A stretch of 64,000 nt of DNA. Source: Pseudomonas sp. B20(2017). GTDB taxonomy: Bacteria > Pseudomonadota > Gammaproteobacteria > Pseudomonadales > Pseudomonadaceae. Shown piece after piece: positions 51,664 through 60,976 of the stretch (position 1 is the first letter of the stretch; each line of letters opens with the position of its first letter). The stretch spans positions 192,450-256,449 of the forward strand of contig NZ_NEJP01000005.1 of the NCBI RefSeq assembly GCF_002113125.1, in the 5' to 3' direction. Position numbers and translations under genes: made by a program. The notes beneath the pieces are model-generated. The model saw only the letters and a program-made list of their open reading frames with translations. It was not told the DNA's origin and ran no database searches.

Positions 51664-51705
51664 AAAAAAACGCCCGGTTCCGTGAGGAATCGGGCGTTCT
51701 TTTTG
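51664..51705. terminator. Terminator after rpsI
   Basis: ACGCCCG, 14-base loop, CGGGCGT, with seven A on the left and TTCTTTTT on the right. It ends the rplM-rpsI transcript (minus strand: seven T) before petA. Confidence 0.88.
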
Positions 51706-51720
51706 AACGTGGAAGCGAAA

Positions 51721-52113
51721 TTAACGCTTCGAGTACTGCGGACGCTTACGCGCTTTACGCAGACCAACTTTCTTACGTTCAACTTCACGGGCGTCGCGAG
51801 TAACGAAGCCAGCTTTGCGCAGAGCGCTACGCAGGGTTTCGTCGTAGTCCATCAGCGCGCGAGTGATACCGTGGCGGATTGCGCCAGCCTGACCACTTAC
51901 ACCACCACCGATGACGGTGACGTAGATGTCGAACTTCTCGACAGTCTCAGTCAGTTCCAGCGGCTGACGAACTACCATGCGGGCAGTTTCGCGACCGAAG
52001 AACGTGTCCAGGGAGCGGTTGTTGATGGAGATGTTACCAGTACCCGGACGCAGGAAAACGCGTGCGGTTGCGGTCTTGCGACGGCCAGTGCCGTAATTTT
52101 GAGTCGCCGACAT
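51721..52113 (-). CDS. rpsI: 30S ribosomal protein S9
   Basis: 130 residues, standard length. [19 protein letters not shown] at the start and the basic tail RKRPQYSKR that reaches the ribosomal P site. It follows rplM by 14 bases. Confidence 0.99.
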   Translation of the reverse strand: MSATQNYGTGRRKTATARVFLRPGTGNISINNRSLDTFFGRETARMVVRQPLELTETVEKFDIYVTVIGGGVSGQAGAIRHGITRALMDYDETLRSALRKAGFVTRDAREVERKKVGLRKARKRPQYSKR

Positions 52114-52127
52114 AATGAACTATTCCG

Positions 52128-52556
52128 TTAAATCTTCAGTTCTTGGGGCTGCTGAGCAGTATGAGGGTGTGCAGCGCCCGCATAGACTTTCAGCTTACGG
52201 TACATGTCGCGACCCAGTGGGTTTTTAGGCAGCATGCCTTTAACCGCGGTCTCGATCACGCGCTCAGGGGCCTTGGCGATCAGCTTTTCAAAGTTGATCG
52301 ACTTGATGCCGCCCGGGAAACCGGAGTGGGAGTAGTACATTTTGTCAGTGGTTTTAGCACCGGTAACACGGATCTGCTCGGCGTTGATTACGACGATGTA
52401 GTCGCCGGTGTCAACGTGAGGAGTGTACTCAGGCTTGTGCTTGCCACGCAGACGGCTCGCGATTTCGGTGGCCAGACGACCCAGGGTCTGACCAGCAGCG
52501 TCGACGACAAACCAGTCGCGCTTTACTGTTTCCGGTTTAGCAGTAAAAGTTTTCAT
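52128..52556 (-). CDS. rplM: 50S ribosomal protein L13
   Basis: 142 residues, standard length. [18 protein letters not shown] at the start and [20 protein letters not shown] near the end are diagnostic. First gene of the rplM-rpsI operon, with a good promoter about 40 bases upstream. Confidence 0.99.
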   Translation of the reverse strand: MKTFTAKPETVKRDWFVVDAAGQTLGRLATEIASRLRGKHKPEYTPHVDTGDYIVVINAEQIRVTGAKTTDKMYYSHSGFPGGIKSINFEKLIAKAPERVIETAVKGMLPKNPLGRDMYRKLKVYAGAAHPHTAQQPQELKI

Positions 52557-52596
52557 TCTTTATAGCCTCAGGGGCCGCCTGTAAATAAGACGGCGG

Positions 52597-52625
52597 ATCT
52601 TACTGAATAGTGCGTACTTTGACAA
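52597..52625 (-). promoter_or_regulatory. Sigma70 promoter of rplM-rpsI
   Basis: TTGTCA (52625-52620), 17 bases, TAAGAT (52602-52597) on the minus strand; predicted start about 52590, leader about 34 bases. Confidence 0.75.
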
Positions 52626-52800
52626 GTCAAAGGCAGCCGGATACAGACGCTTTCGGGGGCTCGGGTCGGCGCGTCCGTTCAACGGCAAGATTCTTCGGCG
52701 GCGGGGCATCACTTCCACTGCAGAAAGAGGTCGGCAATTATGCAGATTGCGAAAAAAATTTCAACCTGCTTTTATGCTTGTTTTGCCCAAGGAGCACCCG

Positions 52801-53841
52801 ATGGACTATCGCCAGCTAGGCCGTACCGACCTGAACGTGAGTGCAATCTGCCTCGGCACCATGACCTGGGGCGAGCAAAACACTGAAGCTGAAGCCTTCG
52901 CCCAGATCGAACGGGCAAAAGAGGCCGGGATCAATTTCCTCGACACAGCCGAAATGTACCCGGTGCCACCGAAAGCCGAAACCTACGCCACCACCGAGCG
53001 CTATATCGGCAATTACTTCAAGAGCCGCGGCGACCGCGCCGACTGGATCCTCGCCAGCAAGATCGCCGGCCCCGGCAACACCATCGACTACATCCGCGAC
53101 AAAAACCTGCGCCACAACCGCCAGCACATCACCGAAGCCGTGGACGCCAGCCTCAAGCGCCTGCAGACCGACTACATCGATCTGTATCAATTGCACTGGC
53201 CGGAGCGCAGCACCAATTTTTTCGGACAGCTGGGCTACAAGCACCAGACCGAAGCCAACCTGACGCCGCTTGAAGACACCCTCGAAGCGCTCGATGAGCA
53301 AGTGAAGGCCGGCAAGATCCGCCACATCGGTCTGTCCAACGAAACGCCGTGGGGCACGATGCGCTTTCTAGCCCTGGCCGAAGCCCGTGGCTGGCCGCGC
53401 GCTGTCTCGATCCAGAACCCCTACAACCTGCTCAACCGCAGCTTCGAGATCGGCCTGGCGGAAATCGCCATCCGCGAGCAGTGCGGCCTGCTCGCCTATT
53501 CGCCGCTGGCGTTCGGTTTCCTGTCGGGCAAGTACGAAGGTGGGGCGCGTCCGCCAAAAGGTCGCCTGAGCCTCTACAGCCGCTTCAGCCGCTATTTCAA
53601 CCCGCAATCGGAAGCGGCGTGCAGCCGTTACGTGGCTCTGGCCCGTGAACATGGCCTGGATCCGGCGCAAATGGCGCTGGCCTTTGTGAATCAGCAACCG
53701 TTCGTCACCAGCAACATCATCGGGGCGACGACGCTGGAGCAACTGGACAGCAACATCGCCAGCTACGAGCTGAAGCTGTCGAGGGAAGTGCTGGAAGGGA
53801 TCGAAGCGATTCACAGGGATCATCCGAACCCGGCGCCTTGA
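52801..53841 (+). CDS. Aldo/keto reductase, Tas-like
   Basis: 346 residues from the ATG at 52801, with AAGGAG 7 bases before it. TIM-barrel NADP(H)-dependent oxidoreductase. The catalytic tetrad is recognised in FLDTAEMYPVP (Asp, Tyr), LASKIAG (Lys) and QLHWPERSTN (His). The long match in style to E. coli Tas includes GTMTWGEQNTEAEA and SIQNPYNLLNRSFEIGLAE. The physiological substrate is unknown. Convergent with the acyl-CoA dehydrogenase across a REP pair. Confidence 0.9.
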   Translation: MDYRQLGRTDLNVSAICLGTMTWGEQNTEAEAFAQIERAKEAGINFLDTAEMYPVPPKAETYATTERYIGNYFKSRGDRADWILASKIAGPGNTIDYIRDKNLRHNRQHITEAVDASLKRLQTDYIDLYQLHWPERSTNFFGQLGYKHQTEANLTPLEDTLEALDEQVKAGKIRHIGLSNETPWGTMRFLALAEARGWPRAVSIQNPYNLLNRSFEIGLAEIAIREQCGLLAYSPLAFGFLSGKYEGGARPPKGRLSLYSRFSRYFNPQSEAACSRYVALAREHGLDPAQMALAFVNQQPFVTSNIIGATTLEQLDSNIASYELKLSREVLEGIEAIHRDHPNPAP

Positions 53842-53854
53842 TCAGCCGCTAAAA

Positions 53855-53927
53855 GCTTCGCGAGCAGGCTCGCTCCCACAGGTACAGCGTGATCCCTGTG
53901 GGAGCGAGCCTGCTCGCGAAGGGGCCA
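53855..53927. repeat. Inverted REP pair (REPIN)
   Basis: CTTCGCGAGCAGGCTCGCTCCCACAGG and CCTGTGGGAGCGAGCCTGCTCGCGAAG are exact reverse complements, about 15 bases apart, in the gap between two convergent genes. Confidence 0.93.
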
Positions 53928-53945
53928 GTCAACTCACTGCAAAAC

Positions 53946-55082
53946 TCAAAGCGACCGCGCAATGATCTCCTTCATGATTTCATTGGTGCCGGCATAGATC
54001 CGCTGCACCCGCGCATCCGCCCAGGCTCGCGCCACCGGGTATTCCCACATGAAACCGTAGCCGCCATGCAGCTGCACGCACTCGTCGAGCACCTTGCATT
54101 GCAGGTCGGTGCCCCAGTACTTGGCCATCGCCGCCGTCGGCACGTCGAGTTTGCCTTGCAGGTGCAACTCCAGGCAGCGGTCGACGAACACCCGACCGAT
54201 CTGAATTTCGGTGGCCATTTCCGCCAGTTTGAAGCGGGTATTCTGGAAGTCGGCAATCGACTTGCCGAACGCCTTGCGGTCACGGGTGTAATCCAGCGTC
54301 CATTGCAGCGCTGCCTCGGCTGAAGCCAGACCGCCAATCGCCACAGTAAGACGTTCCTGCGGCAGTTCCTGCATCAGATAGGCGAACCCCGCCCCGGCCT
54401 GACCCAGCAGGTTTTCTTTCGGCACGCGTACGTCCTGGAAGAACAATTCCGACGTGTCCTGAGCCTTCATTCCGACCTTCTCCAGGCGCTTGCCCTTGTC
54501 GAAGCCCGGCGTATCCGCCTCCACCAGAAACAGGCTGGTGCCCTTGGCGCCAGCCTTGGGATCAGTCTTGGCGACGACGATCACCAAATCTGCCAGGAAG
54601 CCATTGGTGATAAAAGTTTTCGAACCATTGATCACATATTCGTCGCCATCCAGCACCGCCGTGGTCTTGACCCCTTGCAGGTCGGAACCGGCACCCGGCT
54701 CGGTCATGGCGATCGCGGTGACCATCTCGCCGGACACCAGTTTCGGCAGGTACTTCTGCTTCAGCGCCTCACTGCCGTAATGCAGGATGTACGGCGCAAC
54801 AATGTCCGAATGCAGTGAGAAGCCGATGCCGGTCAGGCCCAGCCGCCCTACTTCTTCGATCACGACCGCGCTGTAAAGAAAGTCCGCCCCCAATCCGCCG
54901 TATTCCTCCGGCAAATGCGAGCAAAGCATCCCCGCCTCCCCCGCCTTGTTCCACAGCTTGCGGTCGATGTAGCCTTGTTTTTCCCATTGCCCATGGAACG
55001 GCACGGCCTCTTTTTCGAGGAATGTTCGTACGCTGTCGCGGAACAATTCGTGCTCGGGGCTGAACAAGGTTCTGGGAATCAT
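53946..55082 (-). CDS. Acyl-CoA dehydrogenase
   Basis: 378 residues, typical FAD-dependent acyl-CoA dehydrogenase. Signatures: AITEPGAGSDLQG-type flavin loop (AMTEPGAGSDLQGVKTT), FITNGFLADLVIVVAKTD, and the C-terminal QLHGGYGFMWEYPVARAWADAR and IYAGTNEIMKEIIARSL. The chain length preferred cannot be read from sequence alone; the Glu equivalent to the catalytic base was not assigned. It oxidises acyl-CoA and hands electrons to ETF. Divergent from the GlxA-type regulator. Confidence 0.93.
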   Translation of the reverse strand: MIPRTLFSPEHELFRDSVRTFLEKEAVPFHGQWEKQGYIDRKLWNKAGEAGMLCSHLPEEYGGLGADFLYSAVVIEEVGRLGLTGIGFSLHSDIVAPYILHYGSEALKQKYLPKLVSGEMVTAIAMTEPGAGSDLQGVKTTAVLDGDEYVINGSKTFITNGFLADLVIVVAKTDPKAGAKGTSLFLVEADTPGFDKGKRLEKVGMKAQDTSELFFQDVRVPKENLLGQAGAGFAYLMQELPQERLTVAIGGLASAEAALQWTLDYTRDRKAFGKSIADFQNTRFKLAEMATEIQIGRVFVDRCLELHLQGKLDVPTAAMAKYWGTDLQCKVLDECVQLHGGYGFMWEYPVARAWADARVQRIYAGTNEIMKEIIARSL

Positions 55083-55230
55083 GCGGCACCTTTTCTTTAT
55101 TGTTGGGGGGGATCAGACCTTCAGAGACTAAGCCTCGCTTCCGATACAGGACACTGGACACATCCGACAAAAAATAAGACGATCCAGCCGTCTGGTGACC
55201 ACTTTCCCTTATAAAAACAAAAGTTGAATT

Positions 55231-56226
55231 ATGTCCAAGCAAGTCTCCACGCCCTTGCGGCGCGTCAGCATCCTGGCGATCGACCGGGTTTTCGCTTCCA
55301 CCCTCATGCAAGCCAAGGATTTCTTCCATCTGGCCAGCCTGCGTTACGGCAAACAACTGGGCCACGGCCTGACTCCGGCGTTCGAAACCCGCCTGGTCAG
55401 CCCCGACGGCAAACCGGTGAACAGTTTCAGTGACGTGGTCATGCCGGTGGACGGCGGCCTGGAAAACGCCGACGTCATCATCCTCCCGGCCTTCTGGGAC
55501 GATTTCGATACGCTGTGCCAACGTTATCCACAGATCCTGCCGTGGCTGCGCGAACAGCACGCACGGGGCGCCGTGCTCTGCGGCGAAGCCACCGGGGTGT
55601 TCTGGCTGGCCGAGGCCGGATTGCTCAACGGCAAGGAAGCGACCACCTACTGGCGCTTCTTCAATGCCTTCGCCGAGCGCTTTCCGCAGGTCTATCTCAA
55701 TCAGGACAAGCATCTGACCGACGCCGACAACCTGTATTGCGCCGGCGGCACCACCTCAGCCTGCGATCTCTACATTTACCTGATCGAGCGCTTCTGCGGC
55801 GCCAATGTGGCCCAGGCGGTGGCCCGCGACATTCTTTATGAAGTGCAGCGCAGCTACGCGCCTGGCCGCATCGGTTTCGGCGGCCAGAAGCTGCATCAGG
55901 ATGTGATCATCCTGCAGATCCAGCACTGGCTCGAGGAGCATTTCGCCGACAAATTCCGCTTTGAAGACGTGGCCCGCGAGCACGGCATGAGCATCCGCAA
56001 CTTCATGCGCCGCTTCCAGACCGCCACCGGTGACAAGCCACTGCACTACCTGCAACGGCTGCGCATCGAGACCGCCAAGGGCTTGCTCTCCGGCAGTCGC
56101 AAGAGCATCAAGACCATCAGCTACGAAGTCGGATACGACGATGCGAGCTTCTTCGCACGGCTGTTCCGCCAGCACACCGAACTGTCGCCGAACCAGTACC
56201 GGCAGCAGTTCCAGCAAGCTGCCTGA
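55231..56226 (+). CDS. GlxA-type AraC-family transcriptional regulator
   Basis: 331 residues. The N-terminal half (about 8-190) has a DJ-1/PfpI-like fold (RRVSILAIDRVF, GAVLCGEATGVFWLAEAGLLNGKEAT), whose Cys in LCGEATG matches the nucleophile-elbow position. The C-terminal AraC module has two helix-turn-helix units (FEDVAREHGMSIRNFMRRFQ and ISYEVGYDDASFFARLFRQ). Divergent from the acyl-CoA dehydrogenase, which it may control. The ligand is unknown. Confidence 0.92.
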   Translation: MSKQVSTPLRRVSILAIDRVFASTLMQAKDFFHLASLRYGKQLGHGLTPAFETRLVSPDGKPVNSFSDVVMPVDGGLENADVIILPAFWDDFDTLCQRYPQILPWLREQHARGAVLCGEATGVFWLAEAGLLNGKEATTYWRFFNAFAERFPQVYLNQDKHLTDADNLYCAGGTTSACDLYIYLIERFCGANVAQAVARDILYEVQRSYAPGRIGFGGQKLHQDVIILQIQHWLEEHFADKFRFEDVAREHGMSIRNFMRRFQTATGDKPLHYLQRLRIETAKGLLSGSRKSIKTISYEVGYDDASFFARLFRQHTELSPNQYRQQFQQAA

Positions 56227-56242
56227 CGATTCGACCAGACAC

Positions 56243-56275
56243 AAAAAAGGGCCTGCATTTGCAGGCCCTTTTTTG
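56243..56275. terminator. Bidirectional terminator between the GlxA-type gene and zapE
   Basis: AAAAAAGGGCCTGC-ATTT-GCAGGCCCTTTTTT between convergent genes. Confidence 0.95.
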
Positions 56276-56289
56276 TTTGCCGAATTCGT

Positions 56290-57384
56290 TTAAGGCTTGT
56301 GTGCCCGGGACAGGAATTCGTGGGATTGCATCTCCAGCAGACGGCTGAGGGTACGCTGGAACTCGAATGTCAGACGCCCACCGGTGTACAGGTCTTTCAA
56401 CTCGACTTCGGCAGAAATGATCAGTTTGACGTTACGGTCGTAGAACTCGTCGACCATGTTGATGAAGCGTCGGGCGATGTCGTCGGTGGTGACACTCATC
56501 TGTTCCACGCCACTGAGAAGCACGGCGTGGAAGATCTTGCCCAGCTCGATGTAGTCGTTCTGGCTGCGCGGACCGTCGCACAGTTCGCGGAAGTCGAACC
56601 AGGCCACGTCGTCGCAAGTACGCAGGGCGCGGATTTCGCGGTTCTCGATGATCAACACATCGTTTTCCACGGCAGCCGTGCATTCTGGCGTCAGCGCGCG
56701 GAAGCTCTTGCGCAGACTTTCATGAGCGGCTTCGTCGAGCGGAAAGTGGAACAGCTCCGCCTGCTCTAGGTGGCGCAGACGGTAGTCGACGCCGCTGTCG
56801 ACGTTGACGATCTCGGTGTTCTGCTTGATCAGCGCGATAGCCGGCAAGAAGCGCGCGCGTTGCAGGCCATCCTTGTACAGGCCGTCCGGCACGATGTTCG
56901 AAGTGGCAACCAGCGTTACGCCGTTCTTGAACAGTTCTTCCATCAGCGTGCCGAGGATCATGGCGTCGGTGATGTCGGAAACGAAGAATTCATCGAAGCA
57001 GATGACCCGCGATTCAGTCGCGAAACGCTTGGCGATGATGGTCAGCGGGTTTTTCTCGCCGCCAAGGGTCTTCATCTCCTCGTGCACGCGCTTCATGAAG
57101 CGGTGGAAGTGGGTACGGGTCTTTTCCTTGAATGGCAGCGCTTCGAAAAAGGTGTCCACCAGGTAAGTCTTGCCGCGACCCACGCCGCCCCAGAAATACA
57201 GGCCCTTGACCGGCGTCTGATCCTTTTTGCCAAACAGCTTGCCCAGCAATCCCGGCTTGTTCTGCTCGGCCGCGATCAGGTCGTCGTACAGGCGTTGCAG
57301 ATGACGCACGGCAGTTTCCTGCGCCGCATCGTGGAAGAAGTCCGGGCGTTTCAGATCAGCTTGATATCGTTCTAGGGGCGTCAT
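56290..57384 (-). CDS. zapE: Cell division ATPase ZapE (AFG1 family)
   Basis: 364 residues. AAA+-like ATPase with Walker A GGVGRGKTYLVD (about 67) and Walker B CFDEFFVSDITDAMIL (about 136). ZapE binds the Z ring and ATP-dependently affects FtsZ filaments. The ATG has no clear ribosome-binding site, and the trpS terminator is only 20 bases upstream, so its expression is not simply explained. Confidence 0.95.
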   Translation of the reverse strand: MTPLERYQADLKRPDFFHDAAQETAVRHLQRLYDDLIAAEQNKPGLLGKLFGKKDQTPVKGLYFWGGVGRGKTYLVDTFFEALPFKEKTRTHFHRFMKRVHEEMKTLGGEKNPLTIIAKRFATESRVICFDEFFVSDITDAMILGTLMEELFKNGVTLVATSNIVPDGLYKDGLQRARFLPAIALIKQNTEIVNVDSGVDYRLRHLEQAELFHFPLDEAAHESLRKSFRALTPECTAAVENDVLIIENREIRALRTCDDVAWFDFRELCDGPRSQNDYIELGKIFHAVLLSGVEQMSVTTDDIARRFINMVDEFYDRNVKLIISAEVELKDLYTGGRLTFEFQRTLSRLLEMQSHEFLSRAHKP

Positions 57385-57403
57385 AATTCGTTAGCAAGGC
57401 AAC

Positions 57404-57435
57404 AAAAACGGGCCGTCACTGTAGCGATGGCCCGT
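57404..57435 (-). terminator. Intrinsic terminator after trpS
   Basis: Minus-strand ACGGGCC, 14-base loop, GGCCCGT followed by TTTTTG, 40 bases past the trpS stop. A second GC stem (CGGCCC/GGGCCG at 57448-57465) lies nearer the stop. Confidence 0.8.
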
Positions 57436-57474
57436 GGGAATGGCAATCGGCCCTTGGTCGGGCCGGCCCGTTGA

Positions 57475-58830
57475 TTATTCCTGAACCGGCGTCAGAGCGA
57501 TCCGCAAGGCCTCGACTGCCGCATCTCGCGCAGCAGCATCGGCGAACGCCGGGCTGTCGCCGACGCACTCGCCTTCCAGCCACACGCTGAAGCTCAGGTC
57601 TTCGCTGCGTACATCCAGCGCCTGACCCGATTGCAGCTGTTTGGTCACCTGACCGGCGGTTTTACCGTCGGTGAAGTTGCGCGACAGCAGCAGCTGCTCG
57701 CCGTCAGCTGCCAACAGACGGAAACGGAAACTGCCGTCGTCTTCACGGAAGCTGACGAAACGTGCGGCTTTCGCGGCCTTCTTCTTGGTGGTCGCGGCCA
57801 CCTGAACCTGATTGACGAATGAGCGCAGGCCAACCGCCTCGCGCAGCTCGTTGAGGAACGGCGTCGCCACCGCACGGGCCTTCTTGGCGCCGTGTTGCAG
57901 GATGTCTTCCAGATCTGCCGGACGCTCGATCAACTGGTGATAACGCTCGCGGGATTCGCCCAGCTCGTTGTCGAGCAACTGGAACAGACGGTTCTTCGCC
58001 TCGCCCCAACCCAGACCGCCCAGCAGCTCGCTGCGGAATTCGTCGGCCTGCGCCGGCGTGGAGAAGGCCTGGAACAGGGTGAACAGGTGCGAGTTGTCCG
58101 GATCTTTCGCTTCGCCCGGCGCGCGGGAGTCGGTGACGATGCGCGAGATCGCGTCCTTCATTTCCTTGGCGCTGGAGAACAGCGGAATGGTGTTGTCGTA
58201 GCTCTTGGACATCTTGCGACCGTCCAGGCCCGGCAAGGTGGCCACGCTTTCCTCGATCAGCGCTTCGGGCATGGTGAAGAACTCCTTGCCCTGGCCGAAC
58301 AGGTGGTTGAAGCGCTGACCAATGTCCCGCGCCATTTCCACGTGCTGGATCTGGTCACGGCCGACCGGCACCTTGTGCGCGTTGAACATCAGGATGTCGG
58401 CCGCCATCAGCACCGGATAGCTGTACAGGCCCATGGTGATACCGGCATCCGGGTCTTCGCCGGTCTCGACGTTCTTGTCCACCGACGCCTTGTAGGCGTG
58501 GGCGCGGTTGAGCAGGCCCTTGGCGGCAACGCAAGTCAGCAGCCAGGTCAGCTCGGGGATTTCCGGGATGTCGGACTGACGGTAGAAGGTTACGCGATCC
58601 ACATCCAGGCCACCGGCCAGCCAGGTCGCGGCGATTTCCAGACGCGAGCGCTGGATGCGCAGCGGGTCATCGCACTTGATCAGGGCGTGATAGTCGGCCA
58701 GGAAATAGAACGAGTCGGCATTGCTGTCGCGGCTGGCGAGAATCGCCGGGCGGATGGCGCCGGCGTAGTTGCCCAGGTGCGGGGTGCCGGTGGTGGTGAT
58801 GCCGGTGAGGATGCGGGTACGGTTAGTCAT
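57475..58830 (-). CDS. trpS: Tryptophanyl-tRNA synthetase
   Basis: 451 residues from the ATG at 58830 (MTNRTRILTG). Class I synthetase with the HIGH-type motif as PHLGN (about 16-20) and KMSKS in GRKMSKSYDN (about 205). It is longer than the E. coli enzyme (334) by a C-terminal extension (about 345-451), as is usual for the Pseudomonas form. Follows the alpha/beta hydrolase gene by 24 bases. Confidence 0.97.
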   Translation of the reverse strand: MTNRTRILTGITTTGTPHLGNYAGAIRPAILASRDSNADSFYFLADYHALIKCDDPLRIQRSRLEIAATWLAGGLDVDRVTFYRQSDIPEIPELTWLLTCVAAKGLLNRAHAYKASVDKNVETGEDPDAGITMGLYSYPVLMAADILMFNAHKVPVGRDQIQHVEMARDIGQRFNHLFGQGKEFFTMPEALIEESVATLPGLDGRKMSKSYDNTIPLFSSAKEMKDAISRIVTDSRAPGEAKDPDNSHLFTLFQAFSTPAQADEFRSELLGGLGWGEAKNRLFQLLDNELGESRERYHQLIERPADLEDILQHGAKKARAVATPFLNELREAVGLRSFVNQVQVAATTKKKAAKAARFVSFREDDGSFRFRLLAADGEQLLLSRNFTDGKTAGQVTKQLQSGQALDVRSEDLSFSVWLEGECVGDSPAFADAAARDAAVEALRIALTPVQE

Positions 58831-58854
58831 GGGTAATCGCTTGTCAGACTGCAA

Positions 58855-59484
58855 TCAATTCGAGAGACGCGGCAGGATCAGATCCTTGAGATCGGTCAGC
58901 TTGCCATGAAAAAAGTGTCCGCATTCTGCCACTTTCAGCAGCTCATGGGGGCGCTGGAGTTTGTCGGACCAGTCGTAGACCAGCTGCGGATCGATCACTT
59001 CGTCAGTTTCCGGCTGGATCACGGTCAGTTCGCCCCGCTGCGGCAGTTGATCCTGATCGCCCAGACGCATCACCGCCGGCGCAACCATGAACAGGTGCTT
59101 GAGCGTGATGCCTTGGGCTTCGAGACGGCCGCCGAGACTTGCCGCAACAAATCCACCGAAGGAGAAACCGAACAGGGTCAGCGGCAGGTCCGGGTGTTTT
59201 TCCAGCAGCCAAGCGGCAGCGGCCTGGGCGTCGTCGACCTCACCGGTGCCCATGTCATGGGAGCCTTCGCTGGCACCGACGCCGCGGTAGTTGAAGCGCA
59301 AGGTGATCAAACCGGCGTCGCGCGCGGTGCGCTGCAGGGTCGAGACGACCTTGTTGAGCATGGTGCCGCCCTGCACCGGGTTGGGATGGCAGATCAGCGC
59401 GATGCCGCGAGGCTGCTCGTTGTCCAGATACAAAGACTCAAGTTGCCCCACCGGGCCATCAATTACTACAGGGGTTTCACGCAT
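58855..59484 (-). CDS. Alpha/beta hydrolase
   Basis: 209 residues from the ATG at 59484 (MRETPVVI); a TTG two codons upstream fits GGAG spacing better, so the true start may be 59490. The nucleophile elbow GFSFGG (about 108), the oxyanion-region HPNPVQGGTMLNKVV and the C-terminal His in GHFFHGKL are present. This group (YfhR/CocE-like small hydrolases) has no known physiological substrate. It is divergent from zapG and upstream of trpS. Confidence 0.88.
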   Translation of the reverse strand: MRETPVVIDGPVGQLESLYLDNEQPRGIALICHPNPVQGGTMLNKVVSTLQRTARDAGLITLRFNYRGVGASEGSHDMGTGEVDDAQAAAAWLLEKHPDLPLTLFGFSFGGFVAASLGGRLEAQGITLKHLFMVAPAVMRLGDQDQLPQRGELTVIQPETDEVIDPQLVYDWSDKLQRPHELLKVAECGHFFHGKLTDLKDLILPRLSN

Positions 59485-59628
59485 CAGCAAGGAAGGAACT
59501 CCGTGACCTCGAATCGGGTCGACTCGTCTAGCAAATTGTCTGTGCCAGTCTATTGCGAGTGAATCGCGGTATACAGCGCAGGTTCGAGCCGTTAACGTAA
59601 AGCAAAGCCGTTTATAGAGGAAGGACTC

Positions 59629-60063
59629 GTGGAACACTCGCTCTTAGTTTGGTTGTTACCGACTCTTGCCCTGGTTGTGGGTGTCGCCATTGGTTTCCTG
59701 ATCGCTCGCGTTGCGCCGAACGCCGCGCCCAGCCGCACGCAGCGTCAACTGGATGATATTCAGGAACGTTTCGACAGTTATCAGAACGAAGTGGTGACTC
59801 ACTTCAACAGCACCGCCAATCTGGTCAAGAAACTGACCCAAAGCTATCAGGAAGTGCAGGATCACCTCGCCGAGGGCGCCAACCGCCTGGCCCTGGACGA
59901 GCAGACTCGTCAACGCCTGCTGGCTTCGTTGCACTCCGAGGCCGCACAGGCTCCACGGGAACGCCTGACGCCACCACGGGATCAGGAACCGCCGCGTGAC
60001 TACGCGCCAAAGACCCCGAACTCGCCGGGCATGCTCGACGAGCATTACGGCCTGAAGAAGTAA
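59629..60063 (+). CDS. zapG: ZapG/YhcB (DUF1043) cell-envelope protein
   Basis: 144 residues starting at GTG 59629 with AGGAAGGA upstream. One N-terminal membrane helix (about 5-25, LVWLLPTLALVVGVAIGF), then a coiled-coil region (QLDDIQERFDSYQNEVVTHF, about 40-95) and a Pro-rich disordered tail. In E. coli YhcB/ZapG takes part in envelope growth and division. Confidence 0.93.
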   Translation: MEHSLLVWLLPTLALVVGVAIGFLIARVAPNAAPSRTQRQLDDIQERFDSYQNEVVTHFNSTANLVKKLTQSYQEVQDHLAEGANRLALDEQTRQRLLASLHSEAAQAPRERLTPPRDQEPPRDYAPKTPNSPGMLDEHYGLKK

Positions 60064-60080
60064 TCAGCCTTCGCGCCAAC

Positions 60081-60119
60081 AAAAAGCCCCCGGACAATCA
60101 CTTGTCCGGGGGCTTTTTT
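60081..60119. terminator. Bidirectional terminator between zapG and the OmpA-type gene
   Basis: AAAAAGCCCCCGGACAA-TCAC-TTGTCCGGGGGCTTTTTT, a 17-base stem between convergent genes. Confidence 0.96.
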
Positions 60120-60130
60120 GTACCTGACGG

Positions 60131-60862
60131 TTACGGGTACTGCTGAACCGTACCCGGTTGTTGCTGACCACCGTACTGCTGGCCAGGGATCGCCTTCAGG
60201 TTGACTTCAACGCGACGGTTCTGCGCCCGGCCGTTGACGTCACCATTGCTGGCAATCGGATTATCCGGACCCGCACCGCGAGCACTCAAGTTGGCACCGC
60301 TGACGCCTTGAGAAGTCAGGTAGGTGGCCACGCTCTGCGCACGACGCTGGGACAGGTCCATGTTGTGCTGGCGACTGCCGGTGCTGTCGGTGTAACCGAC
60401 GATTTCGATCTGGTTCTGGTTGAACTCTTTGAGCGAGTTAGCCAGGTTGTTCAGCGGCTGATAGAAGCTGGAAGCGATGTTCGCCGAATCGGTGGCGAAC
60501 GTGATGTTGCCCGGCATGATCAGCTTGATCTGATCGCCCTGACGCTGCACTTCAACCCCGGTATTGGCCATGCTGGCGCGCAGTTTTTTCTCCTGCTGGT
60601 CGGCGTAGTAGCCGTAACCGGCGGCCGAGGCACCGACGACGGCTGCGCCGATCAGCGCACCCTTGCCGCGGTTGTTGTGGTCGATGGCGGCACCGGCCAG
60701 CGCGCCGGCCAGTGCTCCGAGGCCACCGTACTTGGCGGTTTTGCTCATGCCTTGGGAGCCGCCATCGGCCTGACCCTGATTGTCATACGGGTTGGGCGAG
60801 GCGCAGCCGGACAAGACGGCCACGGCAGTAGCGACAATAATCAAACGACGCGTGGTGAACAT
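60131..60862 (-). CDS. OmpA-family lipoprotein (YiaD-like)
   Basis: 243 residues. Lipobox LSGC (Cys about 20), a Gly-rich zipper region (about 45-85, GLGALAGALAGAAIDH) that may insert in the membrane, then an OmpA C-terminal peptidoglycan-binding domain (about 115-225) with IEIVGYTDSTGSRQHNMDLSQRRA and NRRVEV. The Gln/Pro-rich tail is variable. It probably ties the outer membrane to the peptidoglycan. Confidence 0.92.
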   Translation of the reverse strand: MFTTRRLIIVATAVAVLSGCASPNPYDNQGQADGGSQGMSKTAKYGGLGALAGALAGAAIDHNNRGKGALIGAAVVGASAAGYGYYADQQEKKLRASMANTGVEVQRQGDQIKLIMPGNITFATDSANIASSFYQPLNNLANSLKEFNQNQIEIVGYTDSTGSRQHNMDLSQRRAQSVATYLTSQGVSGANLSARGAGPDNPIASNGDVNGRAQNRRVEVNLKAIPGQQYGGQQQPGTVQQYP

Positions 60863-60976
60863 GGAGTGCTCCTACATTTTGCATTCTGTGGTGCAGCGGC
60901 CATTGGCAACTGGCCCGTGCGGGCGTTGGATCATGACAATGCACAAAAATTCCGCTGGGCACCCGTGACAAAATGT

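Noticed and set aside
52575-52596. CCGCC/GGCGG pairing as an L13 autoregulatory leader
   Set aside because: One arm lies between the -10 box and the predicted start, so it would not be in the transcript.
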